Shown here: positions 49,041-61,312 of the stretch, in pieces | How positions within the stretch are numbered: position 1 is the first letter of the stretch | Layout: every line of letters starts with the position of its first letter | Assembly (NCBI GenBank): GCA_905221605.1 | Contig: CAJNDS010002504.1 | Location: forward strand, 188,001-252,000 | Source of the DNA: Symbiodinium natans | Lineage: Eukaryota; Sar; Dinophyceae; Suessiales; Symbiodiniaceae | DNA length: 64,000 bases | Direction of reading: 5' to 3' | Made by a program: the position numbers and the translations under genes | Notes under the pieces: generated by a model | Told to the model about the DNA's origin: nothing | Databases searched by the model: none | The model's input: the letters and a program-made list of their open reading frames with translations, nothing else

Positions 49041-50045
49041 GACCGATCCCCCCCAAGCGGCCCGCTTGTGTTTTTTGCTCGGGCAAGCCTGTTTCAAACG
49101 AATCCCTTCCAAACCCATGATGCGGGCATTGTGTTTGCAAATGGGGGGGCTGCGCCCACCCCAACTCCCCCGCTTCTATTTTTTTACTCGGGCAGGCCTG
49201 CTTGAAACGAAGCCCTTCTTTTCGTCGGGCAAGCCTGCTTCAAACGAAGCCCTTCCAAACCCGTGACCATGATGCGGGCATTGTGTTTGCAACTGGGGGG
49301 GCGCACCCCAACCCCCCCGCTTTTATTTTATACTCGGGCAAGCCTGCTTCAAACGAATCCCTTAGAAACCTGCTGCGCCCCCCCCCCAACCCCCCCACCC
49401 CGCTTGTCTTGTTTACTCGGGCAAGCCTGCTTGAAAGGCATCCCTGCCAAACCCATGATGCGAGCATTGTGTTTGCAAATGGGGTGCGCCCCCCCGCCCC
49501 CCCCAACCACCCCGCTTTTATTTTGTTACCACTTTTTTTGACTCGGGCAAGCCTGCTTCAAACGAAACGCTTCCAAACCCATGATGCGGGCGTTGCTGCG
49601 CCCCCCCCCCCAACCCCCCCGCTTTGATTTTTTACTCGGGCAACCCCCCCCCCCCCGCAACCCCCCCCCGCTTTTATTTTGTACCGTTTTTTTACTCGGG
49701 CAGGCCTGCTTCAAAAGAATCCGTTCCAAACCCATTTTTTACTCGGGCAAGCCTGCTTCAAACGAATCCCTTGCAAACCCATGACGCGGGCATTGTGTTG
49801 GCAAATGGGGGGGGCTGCGCCCCCCCCAACCCCCCCGCTTTTCTTTTTCCTCGGGCAGGCCTGCTTCAAACGAATCCCTTCCAAACCCACGATGCGGGCA
49901 TTGTCTTGGCAAATGGGGGGGGAATCGCTTCCAAACCCACGATGCGGGCATTGTCTTGGCAAATGGGGGGGGCTGCGCCCCCCCCAACCCCCCCGCTTGT
50001 ATTTTTTACTCGGGCAAGCCTGCTTCAAACGAATCGCTTCCAAAC
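49041..50045. repeat. tandem array of about 11 units of roughly 95 bp
   Basis: Each unit holds CTCGGGCAAGCCTGCTTC, then AAACGAATCCCTTCCAAACC, ATGATGCGGGCATTGTG, a G-run and a C-run able to pair around CTGCG, and a CTTTTATTTTTT end. Some units are truncated (for example at 49636 and 49741). Spacing varies with the homopolymers. Confidence 0.85.
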
Positions 50046-50089
50046 GGTCAACCCAGTGGTTACAACAATCAAACCTTTGGTTTCCCTTG

Positions 50090-50320
50090 ACGTCCCTCTG
50101 GTTTCGGATGCCACCCTGTCTGGTCTCTGATTCGGCCCTGTCCGGTCTCTGATTCGGCCCTGTCTGGTCTCTGATTCGGCCCTGTCTGGTCTCTGATCCT
50201 GAGGGGGGTGATTCTGGAATCTGGTCTCGGTTTCTGCCTGTCTGGTCTCTGATTCTGAGCCTGGTCTCTGATTCGGTGTGTCTGGTCTCTGATTCGACCC
50301 TCTGGTCTCTGATTCGTATT
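50090..50320 (-). repeat. right inverted array of the same short repeat
   Basis: Nine copies of CTGGTCTCTGATTCGG-like units, the reverse complement of the core at 47745-47945. The 2.1 kb of satellite between is thus bracketed by inverted arms. Confidence 0.85.
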
Positions 50321-53022
50321 TTTTCCCTGGCCACGGTGGGCGTTGGGAATACCGTTAGCCGGTACAAGGTTCAATTGGGATACCCTGTTCTGGACTCCCG
50401 ACCGCATAAAGCCAACAGGCCTTCTTGGACTCTGGGCTGTGGGCCTCACGGACGACCTTCGGGCAGATGCAGATGTTCAAGAGCTTGGAGAAATAACCCA
50501 TAAGTATACGGTTGTACTTGGTTTGTCTAAACTTGTTGATACCCCCACAACCCCCCCCCACAGATCATCTTTCCAAAGACACGCAACACAGCAGGTGTTT
50601 ACATCCGTGTAGCACCATTCTTGCTAGGGTTGGAATGTTACTGCCAACATCTTCACAAGCTAAGGCACTAGCAAAAACAACGAAAGCAAAAACAAGGAAA
50701 GACAAGGACTGAAAAAAGCTGAGAACAAGAAGCCGAAGACAATGAAATGCAAGAAGTGACAAGGACAAAGCAGCAGCAAAAACAGGAAAAGCGACAAAGC
50801 GAAAAGCGAGGAGCCAAAGGCGACGAAAGGCAAGAAAAAAGGCAAGAAGCAAAGGAAATGAAAGGCAACAGGATGCAAGCAAAAAAACCAAAGCCAGAAT
50901 GAGGATGGTCAGACAAGATAGAGCGCACTTTGAATTTTAATGCGATCCTCGTAGGAATTCAATCTGGTCATAGGTGGCTGATAAAATTTCAGCGGTTCTC
51001 GGAAAGTGAAAACTTGTCATAGAACAGCAGAACAGGGCAGAACAGGATGTTCATGAAATGCTAGATGGCATTTACTACGACTTTAAGATGTCATACTGGG
51101 CGTCTTAATCGATGTTGAGTATGTCACCAGAAACCCAGTAATCCTGTTCGAATGTATCCTGCTTTTGGTTAAAGTAAACAGGACTGCTGAGGCACGGGGG
51201 GAAATCTTGGACCAAATGAAGAGGTTCCTAACGGATGCAGGTATTAGCACAAGAAGAAGTAGCGACCCAGGAATATCCTATGGTGCGAAAGTGTGCGCAT
51301 TCTCCCTACGTCTACGGCTCCTGTGCCCAACAGCTCAAGCACAAGATACAAACTGCCTGACATCTGGGATGCCAAGGATGCTGCCGCATTGGTGACGCAT
51401 TTGGCCCAGCCAATATCAAGCTGTGGCATGCCTGTTTAGCGCTGAAGCAGTTTGAGGCATTGAGAGCTCCAAAGGTTTCAGAGGAGTTCAGCGAAGGGGT
51501 GTGCAGCCTTCACGGAGCCTGGTGTCCTCTCAAACACCAATACCGAGCCGCTGGAAAAAGTAGACAGCTGCGCCTGGAAACAGAGGGTAGATCGTCTCAT
51601 CCAGCACGGTTTCCTCCGCATTTTCGAATGTCAGAATTCAGGGCTCAACGCTGAAGGCTCGAAAATATGCCAGACATGACATGCACCATAGACTTCCTAA
51701 CAGCAGCTGAGCTCACACATTTGCAAGTGCAGCTATTGAAATAAGACTCGGCATGTCTGGCACAGCTACACTTGCACACCTCCAGAAAAACCCCGCACCT
51801 CGTTGCGCTGCACTTGGGCTGGGTATGTGCGGGCGGTAAGCCTCGTGGTCGGCACTCGTGCTCAAGATGACCACAGAAGCGCACATGCAGGTGAACATGC
51901 CCTATTTGCCATACATGTGCCCATGCTCTCCCCCACCATCCCCCCCATTCCTGGCCATGTGTCCCTCCCCAAACCCTGGCCGTTCACTCCGTTCACCCGT
52001 TCACTGAGTCCACGCGCTCATTCGCTCAGGCGTTTATTACCGGAAAATACGGTTGTCAAAAGGCATTTTAATTGAATCTTTTGGGTGAAAATATGATCGA
52101 ACACCTGATCTCCATTGATAACCGGGTTTTGCAGGAATCTTTATTCACCCGTAGTAGTAATATAACCATCAGATGTAGATTTCCTGGACGTTTTTGTGGA
52201 TTATTCATCGGTTTCCAACCCATGAAAAGCATCTCGAAGGAGTACTATTCCTCATGGGGTATGAAGGTGTAGAGAGTGCAATGATTTTACAAGAACGATG
52301 TGTGAAGAGAGGACGCATGAATTCCATGAGGATTTTTGTACAGCGTTTGAACCCATCATGGGGAGGGAGGGAAACCCATCCTGAATCCTGAGACCTACAA
52401 CCTCAACCCACCACGAACCCCAGGAGGGAAGGGGAAACCCGAAGCCTGAACCACCTTAACCCAGAACCCTAAACCCTGAACCCTAGACCCACCAGGAATC
52501 ACTCAGGAAAGAGGGGAAACCCTAAACCTAAACCCTCAACCCTAAACCCCAAACTCTAAACCCACCAGTAGCCACGGGACGCCTTGTGTAAAGCCCTAAA
52601 CCCACCATGACACCCAGCCCATGAACCACAGCAAACCCTCAAACCAAAACCCACCATGAACCAAGGGGGGGCGGAGGGGGAGGTGGGGGCATATGCTGAC
52701 CAGCAGTGGTCTGTCTCAGCAAACCACTACCGACCGAAAAGAAGACACCCCTTGCAGCCGTCATTACTTGTTCCATACTCTGAGGCCCCATCGACGTCCA
52801 TACCTGGACCCTCAACTGGACGCCTCTTTCACCCCAAGGCTCTAGAGTTTGGACTAAGGGTTTAGGGTTGGGATGAGGGTTAAGGGTTGGAAGTTAACAG
52901 CTCAGGGCGTAAGGTGGTCTTAGGATTTAGGGTGGGTTCAGCGTAGCCAGGCATCCAACATGGGCAATGCCACGGCGACACATGCAGCGCACGCCGCGCC
53001 TCGAGTCGACGCAACTCCAAAG
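50321..53022. other. no gene identified; purine-rich and telomere-like tracts
   Basis: A strongly purine-biased (A/G) stretch lies at 50660-50900. CCCTAAA-type words occur at 52440-52570 and TTTAGGG-type at 52855-52935. A - strand exon-like segment at 51355-51430 (PQLDIGWAKCVTNAAASLAS) is the only coding hint. Confidence 0.4.
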
Positions 53023-53671
53023 CTACCGCTGATTCCCAACTGCTACATGCTCTTCATCGAAGTGTACTTGATGATACCTGAAACCCTGCAAACACCCGCC
53101 TCTTAGCTCAAGTACTAGACTCACGAGACTAAAGTGACTAAAGCTGAGCCAGAAAAACCTGGGATTCCGACCAGCCAGGAGCAGCGAGGCAACCGCAATT
53201 CGTCGAGCAGTACGCACCTTCCAGGCTCGGAAGCAGCTTCTGGCAGGATTTCAGTCTTACTTCGTTTCTAGCATGCATGAAGGCCAAGACGGATTGGGTC
53301 GCACATCCCTCCTCCAAGAAACGGCCTCGCGGCGCGCTTGCTCCAGAATGTCCACGTGCTGCATGTCCTGCAAAGCAGACTCCTTCTGCACAACATGCCG
53401 AACATGATTCCTTCGACGACCGCCATGACTGAACCACTGCCCATGACAGGCTCGCGGCTCGTTGTCAAAGGGCACTTTGGTATCTAGCTTGACTCAACTG
53501 ACCAAACACATCTCGGCGAGTCCCCATCGCTGAGCTCTTGCATGGTCTGCGAGAGCATCTCACTCCTGAATCGCGCATAGGATGTGGCTTCGTGTGTGGG
53601 GTTCACAGCCGCGGGGCAGCCGCAGGACAGTTGCCGGGTGGTGGTCTCTCAGGGATTGCCGTTTGGCAGAT
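53023..53671 (-). CDS. unrecognised coding segment, exon structure unresolved
   Basis: A - strand frame ending at 53257 reads VPFDNEPRACHGQ, then HVRHVVQKESALQDMQHVD and ILEQARREAVSWRRD. This is a hydrophilic, helical, convincingly protein-like segment. A short exon at 53023-53077 (YHQVHFDEEHVAVGNQR, TAG stop, AG acceptor) could be the terminus, joined to 53218-53267 (SKTEILPEAASEPG) by a 140-nt intron with a GTGCGT donor. A chain of further exons up to 53671 can be joined in phase only by assuming introns of 26-41 nt. That is too short to trust, so I leave it open. No family recognised. Confidence 0.35.
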
Positions 53672-55952
53672 CTAACTGGAAAAGGAATCACACGCCTGGC
53701 AGGTGAAGCTTACAATGCTGCCGTTCATCACATATACTCTCTTTAACTATGCTCTATCTGTGTCTAAGCCGCAACTAAGGTCAATCTCACTTGTGCTAAA
53801 CTCCTTGAGCTGCATAAGTTGCAACTTACGGAGACTTAGCCAACTGTCGCTGGCACATGCACGCTTTATGCAAGCATTTTGCAACGCCTCACATGCACCA
53901 TACTTGCAGATGAGGAAAGATTGCAGGTGGCCCGTGGACGTCTAGCACGACATGATACCACACACCTTACGTCAACCAAGAACTTTGAAAAAAACAAAGA
54001 CACTAGGGACCTTTGGCCATATATATAAAGCAGCGAGACCCTCGATGGTAAAGGGCAAAGGCCGCGGTGGCAAAGGCCCGGGCTCGGGAGGCTGCACCTC
54101 ACAACCTGACTCGAGAACTTCTGGGCTTGGCCGCCCCCAAATGCATACACTTAAAAAACTGGCATGTTTTGATGTGCTTTGAAGGGGCATCTCCAGGGTT
54201 CGAGGTTTGACCTTTGACCTTAGCTGCTGGGGCGGAGCCTTCAATGCTCATGGTTATCGAGATGAGGCCTCATGGCCCTGAACGCCACCCGAAATTTGTC
54301 AGTTCTTCAAGCCAAGCCCTTGACAACTGCGTGATGTAGCAAGTAGAACAGGCCGACCACTGCGTGTGAGGGCGGCACAAAACCTATAAAGCCAAAAGCC
54401 TCCGATCACCCGCTCTCGCAGTCCCGCTCGGTGCTCAGACTGCGTGTGATCCCAAACAAGCAAACGAAGCAAACGAAAGAACTTCGAACCCTTCTCCCAG
54501 AGACCCTGCAGCCGCGGCATGACCGAGGCTCGCACTCAGCTGGCCTCCGAGCTGTAGAAATGTTTTGTGAGGGCTTCGTTTTTTGGGGGCTAAACGGTTT
54601 CAGAGAGGTTCAGGGGAGTCCTGCCCTCCGCTCGGGCACCTGGCGTTGTCGTGCTTCACGTGCTTAGGGTTTTGCCTTTACAAATTGGGATCCTCCGCCC
54701 CTCTGGTTCAGGCAGCAGGCGATCCTTGCCACCAATGTTGATTTTCAATACAGCAACTGGAGAGCTCTGAAGAGTCGCTAGCAAGGCACAGTCGCAAAAA
54801 TGACGGAGCTTTACAGACAATTGCGCGGGCTGACACAGGCTTTGGCGCCCTTTCGCAAGGCCAAGGCCGAGCCCTAAGAGAGCTTTGGGACCCATTTAGG
54901 AATATTTGGACATCTTTGGATGCTCCAGGTACTTAAAAGGGCCTCAAAAGCCCAAAGCGGCCTTCAGGCAGTCTAATCGAGTCTTGTCGTCTTCTTACGA
55001 TTTGCTGGAAGGCCTTCAACTCAGTGCTTGGCCAACAGTCTAGCACCTAGATAGGATCCTCTCGAGACAACGTCAGCATCAGATGAACGAGTTGGAAGCA
55101 GTTGAACTACAGCCGAAGGCAAGCTTCAAGACCAAGATGAAACTTTTCGGCTGGACCAAGACATGATACGTTCATGCGACAGGTGGCACCTCACGGAGAT
55201 CCAAATCCTCTTGTGAACACCGTTTGCCATCACTGAAGACTTCACCCGTGAGCCCTGTGAGCCCAACCGAGCCTACTCAAACTTCAGGGTCTTGAGTTCA
55301 AGGTTCCAGCCTGCCATGACGTTGATGGCCCCCTTCTCGGCACAAACCTAAAGCGACTTCCAATGCTCTTGGAGCCTAGATGGATCCAAGCGGATTCTCA
55401 AGCACGCAATGGCTCGCGGTCTCTCAACTCTACAATGCTGTGCAAAAATCTGATCCAAAATGCAAACCGCGGGCGGCATTCACACACTTTTGCCATCTTT
55501 GCATGTCCGGGTCAGGAGATCTATTGACGGAAAATGCAGATATTTCCCGTCGGCTGCAGCATGCACTCTGCTTCATTTGCTTGTCAAGGCTCTGCATATT
55601 TGGCTTTGAGGCCTGAGGGAGTTAAAAATTCAACTACCGGGTCTCAAATCCCCAGCATGGCCATGACTGCTCCATGGATTCACATCTCTAGCGACTCTTT
55701 AGTGCATCTTCTGAGCGTTGTTTTATGTTTTTTTTCACACGCTTGGCAAAATGCCAGTTATAGAGGCATTCGAAGAGCGCTCCAAGGCTTCAGCTACGGA
55801 CAATGTGATTTTTTGGCGGGCTTTAGGGCTTGCGAAGTTTAGGGGTTTCTTCGGGCGAGAAGCGTCGGCCTGGGCGCCATCAGAGCAAACAGACCGCTCA
55901 TGGCTGCTCTGAATCGGTACAAAACCGGACTCTCACAAGGACTGCTCCGCAA
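53672..55952. other. no gene identified; weak exon hints on the - strand
   Basis: A - strand frame at 54680-54800 reads AVLKINIGGKDRLLPEPEGR and might be an exon. Another, at 54440-54500, reads GLWEKGSKFFRLLRLLVWD. Neither has a recognisable family or clear partner. Confidence 0.3.
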
Positions 55953-57106
55953 TCAGGAAGGCTGAGACTGCTTCACCCAGACATCCACCATAATGGCCTG
56001 GCCGTTTAGCAGGCTCCTGTCAGGGCATGACGCATGTGCCTTGACATCCGCCAAGGCGTGCCCGATCCAAGACATTCCAATCGTAAACCGAGATATGCAC
56101 ACATTGAAACGACATCACGCATCCTCCTGACCGAAGAAAGTCAAGATGAATTAGAATAGTAAGGGCTTGCTGTGGGAGTTTATGGGATGTATTGTTGGCC
56201 CCAGGCAGTCCCATTGAGCATCGTGATGGCATTGGCAGCCTCCTCCGCCGTGGAGAAAGACACACCACCGGTGCCAGAACCCTTGCCACTGAAACATTCG
56301 ACCCATGTGGTCTTTCCGGCCTGCGCAGAGCAGCACTAAGAATCAAAGAGCATGAGGCATCTTCCTTCTTTCTTCAAACAGAAGAGGAGGTGGTGAGAGG
56401 AGGTGGAAATTCTTCTCGGTTGCTGCTATCACTAAATGCTGAAGATGGCCCACGCGCCCGCGGACAAGGCGTCCAAAAAAACATATAAGCTTTCTACACT
56501 TGACTTTTCATCCGCAAGTCCCGCGCACAGCAAACTAAACTAAACCAAACGAAACCAAACGAAACCTAAACTAAACTACTAAACTTTACTAGACTCTAAA
56601 CCTGAACTTGCAGCAAGCCGACACCTGGTTCATGTGGTCCTGCAGGGCTTTCCAGGAGGTCCCTTCCGCCAGGTTCCCGATCCAGCACTTCAGGGCCGGG
56701 TCCACCTTCAGCCCTCCGCCTTTGCCCTGTCCAGCAGAGGGGAAAACTCAGCATCAATCATTGAAGTTCCCCTTTTATTAAACCCTTCAAACTCACATGG
56801 AAATCACGCACCCACGGCTTGGGTGCGAACGGTTTAAATCCACGCCCAGCTTGATTTAATCGATCAAAACAAGAACACTGTGCATGTCCTGTTTTCGGCT
56901 GGTCACGATCCGGCCTTGCCCTTGCCCCATTTCATGAACCTTGCGTCACACATGCAAAAGCTCCAATCTCTACAGGCGTGCTGCAAGAATGCAGGAATGA
57001 CAATATGACCCCAAAATTGGAAGCTGAGTTGCATGGGCTGCCATGGAGACCATCCCCCGCCACCACCGAACTTGCCTTTACCGCCCCATCCGCCGCCCCA
57101 GCCCAT
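55953..57106 (-). CDS. glycine-rich RRM RNA-binding protein, 5 exons, complete
   Basis: RNA-binding protein of 124 aa with one RNA recognition motif. Exons: 57033-57106 (ATG at 57104-57106), 56915-56939, 56625-56726, 56211-56320 and 55953-56016 (TGA). They total 375 nt and join in phase. The N-terminus is Gly/Trp-rich (MGWGGGWGGKGKFGGGGGW). RNP2 is CWIGNL (residues about 47-52), and RNP1 is represented by GKGSGTGGVSF. EEAANAITMLNGSLLNGQAI forms helix 2 to beta 4, and the protein ends VDVWVKQSQPS. Donors are GC, GC, GT and GA; acceptors are AG followed by G. The GA donor after 56211 is supported because only that join gives the expected LNGS-LLNG strand. Intron lengths are 93, 188, 304 and 194 nt. 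The aromatic residue usual in RNP1 is replaced, as in related dinoflagellate proteins I have in mind; RNA targets are unknown. Confidence 0.9.
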
Positions 57107-58653
57107 GTTGAGAAGGCCTGACAAGCTTCGCACATGTACAAAGAGATCTCAACCGCCATAAGGTGTGACATGGTACCGAGCCTGGCTAATCCTGCCGGAC
57201 AGAAAGTGCTTCGGGCCACCAACACACCGTATGCAACCGCGGAAACAACTAACCTGTTTCGCAACTGTCGGCATCGCACCACGAAACTTGCGCACCAGCA
57301 ATTTTTATGCAACTTGCAAAAACCATTTTTAGTGCAGCAAGCGTCAAACGAAACAGCCTTCCGCCCATAAGATGCAGCCAAGAAAGAACCGAATTATCAG
57401 CACTGGCGTGGCTTCTATCTGTCTGTCCCATTTATGGTAAGAGCTGTCCCCGAATCTACAAAACAAAGACGCGTCAATGCCTGGCTCCGGCGAAGCCACA
57501 TCTACGGCATTGAACAATACCCTTGGCCCTGGGGTCAGCAGCTTGTATTTGCGGCATTGTAGAACAATGCCTTTGGCCCTTGGGTCAGCACCCTGACATC
57601 TGTGTGTTTGTGCGCACTCAGCTTAAAAAGATTGTCTGCCTTGTATGAAACGATACGAATCGAAACTTTTCTGGATTTGACAACAATCAAATGTGAAGAC
57701 CCCAACCAGTGCTGGCAGAGTGCCCAAAAAAGTATAGCTTCACCTGTTTGGTCCAGGGCCATTCGGATGTCAGAACAAATGAGTCATGACAATGGTCAAT
57801 TTTGCATTGCGAATTCACCCATGAGGACTTGCGCCGACACATTTTGCTTCATGCAAAAAAAGCAAACACCACCTCACGTTTGATCCGCTGTACCGCGCAC
57901 ACGTGCTCCTATGCTGAATACTGCCAACGATAGACAAGCCAGAACATGAGGCCAGCTTGAGATAGGACGGCTTCTTGCATTTTCAAGCAGACGCGGTCTA
58001 CCTCACTAAGCCAAATGACATCCAGCAGATCAGACCACGGGATGTCGGAAAGACCCATTCTAAGTAGAGCTAGCTCAACGCCTTGGCAGGTCATTTGCGA
58101 CGTCTTCAAACAAACAAAAACCCGTAAACATGCATAAACCTCTGGCAATGGAAGATAACCAGCTGCAAAGTTTGTACAACGAAAGCGTATGTACCCAGCA
58201 CGGTAGCAACGTGAAGCAGTCGTCATTTTTGCTGAGGGCGCCTTTTTCAGTATCCCCTCAATGTGAAAAGTGTGCGGGCAAGCAACAACACCGAAACAGA
58301 GACAAAGGAACAAGCAAAGCAACCACGCAGCATTCCAGTGCAACAAAACTACCGTTGGCCTTGTTCAACATCTCTACCATGAAGTACTCCCCCAAACATG
58401 GTCGACGAAGGAAGGTCGCATCTTGCCATTGGAAAACATAGACATAGTTATTCCAAAGCAAAAGATCAGCGGCAACCTGCGCTTTCAAAACCAGTGGCTG
58501 GCAAAACCTCAGACTGTGCGAAAATGCTTGAAGTACGCTTACCGGTGGCCATCACTAGATCAGTATGGACCAGTGTGGACCCATGGCAATCAAGCACAGA
58601 GGTGCGCTTGCAGCTCGATGGTCGGCTGAGACGAATTCAAACCAATAAGACGT
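57107..58653. other. no gene identified; short tandem duplication
   Basis: A segment built on CGGCATTG...GAACAATGCCTTTGG...GGGTCAGCA occurs twice at 57505-57596. No protein recognised on either strand. Confidence 0.4.
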
Positions 58654-61160
58654 TTTTTTTGGGCGGCCCTACGCAACTCGCTCAGCAGCAACTCCGCAGA
58701 AAACTCAAGGCTGTGAGAAGACTGTGTAGGAGTGTGCTTCTAGGAGTGTCTTGCACGTTGGCAACCTCACTAGGGTACTCCAAAAGTGGCGGTCTACAGC
58801 AGCTCTGTGAGCTTGTAGATAAGAGTATGGGAAGGTAGGGCTGCGAGAGGCAGGGGGTCTGGAGGACTTCAAAAGCCAGTGCCAAAGAATTGTAGCGCAC
58901 TGTTCTGTCCAGTGAACTCTCCTCCTGCCTGGCCTTAGGCCAGCACCTACCGCACCACCTCTGTACTGAAAAGCGCTAGTGAAGCAGCAGTTCCGTTCTA
59001 TACAGTTCGGATGGGATCGAAGAATGTGCCCGAAAAGTTTCAGCTGTGCTTTGTGGATGTGGTGAGTGAGTGGAGGCTGTGAGGTGAGTGTTCTCACCTC
59101 TTGGTTGGTGTATGCGCGGGCTGTGGGGTTGAGCACCTCCGTGTAGTAAGTGCTTTTGAAGTGGAGGATCTTTCGAAGACTCTGTGAGTGGAAAGCTTCG
59201 AGTCTGTTGAGATCGCCTTTTGTGAGCGCTGCTGATTCCAACCCGTATGTTACGAGCAGAATGAAGACCGCATTGTAAATGCGTAACTTCCACTTCAGTG
59301 TGAGGTCGGTGTTGCGCCAGAACTAGTGCAGAGAGTTAAAGTGCGTGCGGGCTTTGGCGACAAGTGTAGAACGTTGAGGTTCAGGTGGAGGTTGCTGTGA
59401 GCCGCAATCCGCTGCAGGATGTGGAGCAGCTGTTCTGCTCTGTGAGCCGTGCTTGCGATGAGTGCTGTGTCGTCCGCATAAGCGAGGTCGTAGAAGGGCT
59501 GGTTTTGGCTGCACAGCCATGGAAGAGACCCGCCGTGAGCTGTGAGTTCCCGGTCCACATCGTGCATTACCATACCGTGAAATATGAGAAACAGGTACGG
59601 TGAGAGCGGGCATCCTTGACGAATGCCCGCGCTGGCTTCCTCCCTGGCGCTTTGCTTCCCAGCCGCTACCACTGTGAATTGTGGTGAAGTGTAGATGCTG
59701 CTGATGAGGGCTGTGAGATGTGGTGGGACGCCGTAGCGTGACAACGCTGTGAGGAGGCGTCCGGGTGTATCTTGTCGAATGCTTTCTCCCAGTCGAGAAA
59801 GATGGTGTAAAGTGTTTTTCCTGTGGCCTCCGCACGTTCAATGAGACGGCGGACGATGTGAATAGGCTGGGATGTTGAGCGTGTCGCCCTAAACCCGTAT
59901 TGGGCTTCCCTGAGTCTGTCGTCCAGGGCTGCTTGGAGTCTGGCGTGAATGATCTTGGCGAAAAGTTTGTAGGAAGTGTTCAAAAGTGAGATGGGGCGGT
60001 AGCTGGCAGGGTCAGTGAGGGGACCTTTGCCTTTGTAGATTTCGACTACAATTGCATGGTGCCAGTCATCCGGGATGGTGGCTGTGAGCAGGGCTTGGTT
60101 GAGGACCCGCAAGAGAGCCTCTTGGTTATGGTGGTCTAACCACTGCCATGCTTCAGGAGGAATGCTGTCGGGGCCTGCTGCTTTGTTGTGCGCCAGCTCT
60201 TTAAGTGCTGCATTGAGCTCTGCTGTGGTGATGGGTGAGAGGTCCACTGCTGCTGCCGGGTGTCTTGGGTCTGTGGGGCCAGTGTAAGGTGTAGGTGGAG
60301 CTGCCCAGTGTGAGTCTCGCAGGTATTCTGCGAAGGTTTGGGCTTGCTGTGAGAGGCTGGTGGGCTTGCCCTGTGAGTCTCTAATGGAGACCGGTCTGGG
60401 CTTGTAGTCTGAGCGAACTCTCTTGATCCACTTCCATTTTTGGCGAGGGTCAAGAGTGGCCTCGCTTTCGGCCAGTCGCTGTTTTGTCTTTGCGGGCTTG
60501 CTTTCTAATGTCTTTGTGTAGTTGGGCCTCACAAATCTCTCAGCGAGGCGTGCGGCGGAACGTTGCTGTATGAGCTGCCAAGTAGCTTGTGAGATCCAGG
60601 GGTGTTTGGGGAAGGACGCGGTGGTTGGGATGTGGTCGCTAATGGCTTCCTTGGTCGCCGCCTGGAGGCTCTGCCATTGCTCATGTGGTTGTGATTGGAG
60701 AGGAAGCTGTGGTAGGGGTGATGGCATCCAGGCGTTGCTTGATGTGGTTGTTGTAGGCTTGCCGCTGTGCGGCAGTGGGGGTTCTGGTGCGGCGTGGTTT
60801 GGGGGGTGTGCGTTTGGCCTCTTTGGTGCGGAGCTGCAGGTCGACTTTGACCAAGTAGTGGTTGCTGTTGAGGGCTGCGCCGGGAAGAATATGGATGTCG
60901 TGGATGATGTTGCGCCAGTCCTTGTGTATAATGGCGTGGTCGAGTTGTACGAGGTCGCTGTGTCTATTGTGAGGTGCTTTTTCCATCCAGCTCTGCGGGA
61001 GGCAGTAGTCCTGTGAGGCCAGGAGGTCGTGGAACTGTCGCTGGTCGGTGTCGCCTTCTGCAGCATCGTCTGGCTCGTCTTCCTCGGCAGTTTTGCCTGG
61101 GACGAAGTGTGGGCCAGTGGCGTGAGGGATGGCTGCGAGCTCGTCTAAGGCTAGTGCTTA
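58654..61160 (-). mobile_element. 5'-truncated LINE with endonuclease end, reverse transcriptase and C-terminal domain
   Basis: A second LINE family, distinct from the one at 9-16 kb. From 61157 down the frame encodes the endonuclease end (LDHAIIHKDW, then ALNSNHYLVKV, where the usual S-D-H is S-N-H). A shift near 60700 leads to the palm: NKAAGPDSIPPEAWQWL, ASYRPISLLNTSYKLFAKII, AQYGFRATRSTSQ and motif A FLDWEKAFDKI. A shift near 59750 leads to GIRQGCPLSPYLF and motif C LAYADDTALIA. Around 59330-59400 frames change again and about 50 codons are missing before WRNTDLTLKWKLRIYNAVF and the C-terminal LESAALTKGDLNRLEAFHS. The frame ends at 58705, and an A-run on the - strand at 58654-58661 may be its tail. 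The copy is dead. Confidence 0.9.
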
Positions 61161-61312
61161 TTGTTCAAAGATCGTGCTTGTCTTGTAATGTCGTGTCATG
61201 TTTGAGCACTTCAAGTATGAACACTCTCGCAGTCAAACATCATGCATTATGCTCGCATCACTCGGCTGCGGACGCTCCCTGGTAACGCAGGCCCTCAGGT
61301 AGCCATTCCGAC
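61161..61312. other. junction between LINE and Gag-like ORF
   Basis: About 150 bp with no coding signal. The LINE 5' end starts abruptly here, just downstream of the neighbouring element ORF, as expected for an insertion into it. Confidence 0.4.

Noticed and set aside
49041-50045. CRISPR-like array of regularly spaced repeats
   Set aside because: Spacers are not unique; the whole unit is repeated, lengths vary with homopolymer runs, and there are no cas genes in this eukaryotic context.
53411-53606. Chain of exons joined by 26-41-nt introns
   Set aside because: The joins keep phase, but the introns are too short to trust and one of them is itself in frame with the flanking ORF.
54048-54183. 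+ strand frame starting MVKGKGRGGKGPGSGG
   Set aside because: Looks like an RNA-binding Gly-rich start, but there is no domain after it and it runs against the strand of every supported gene.
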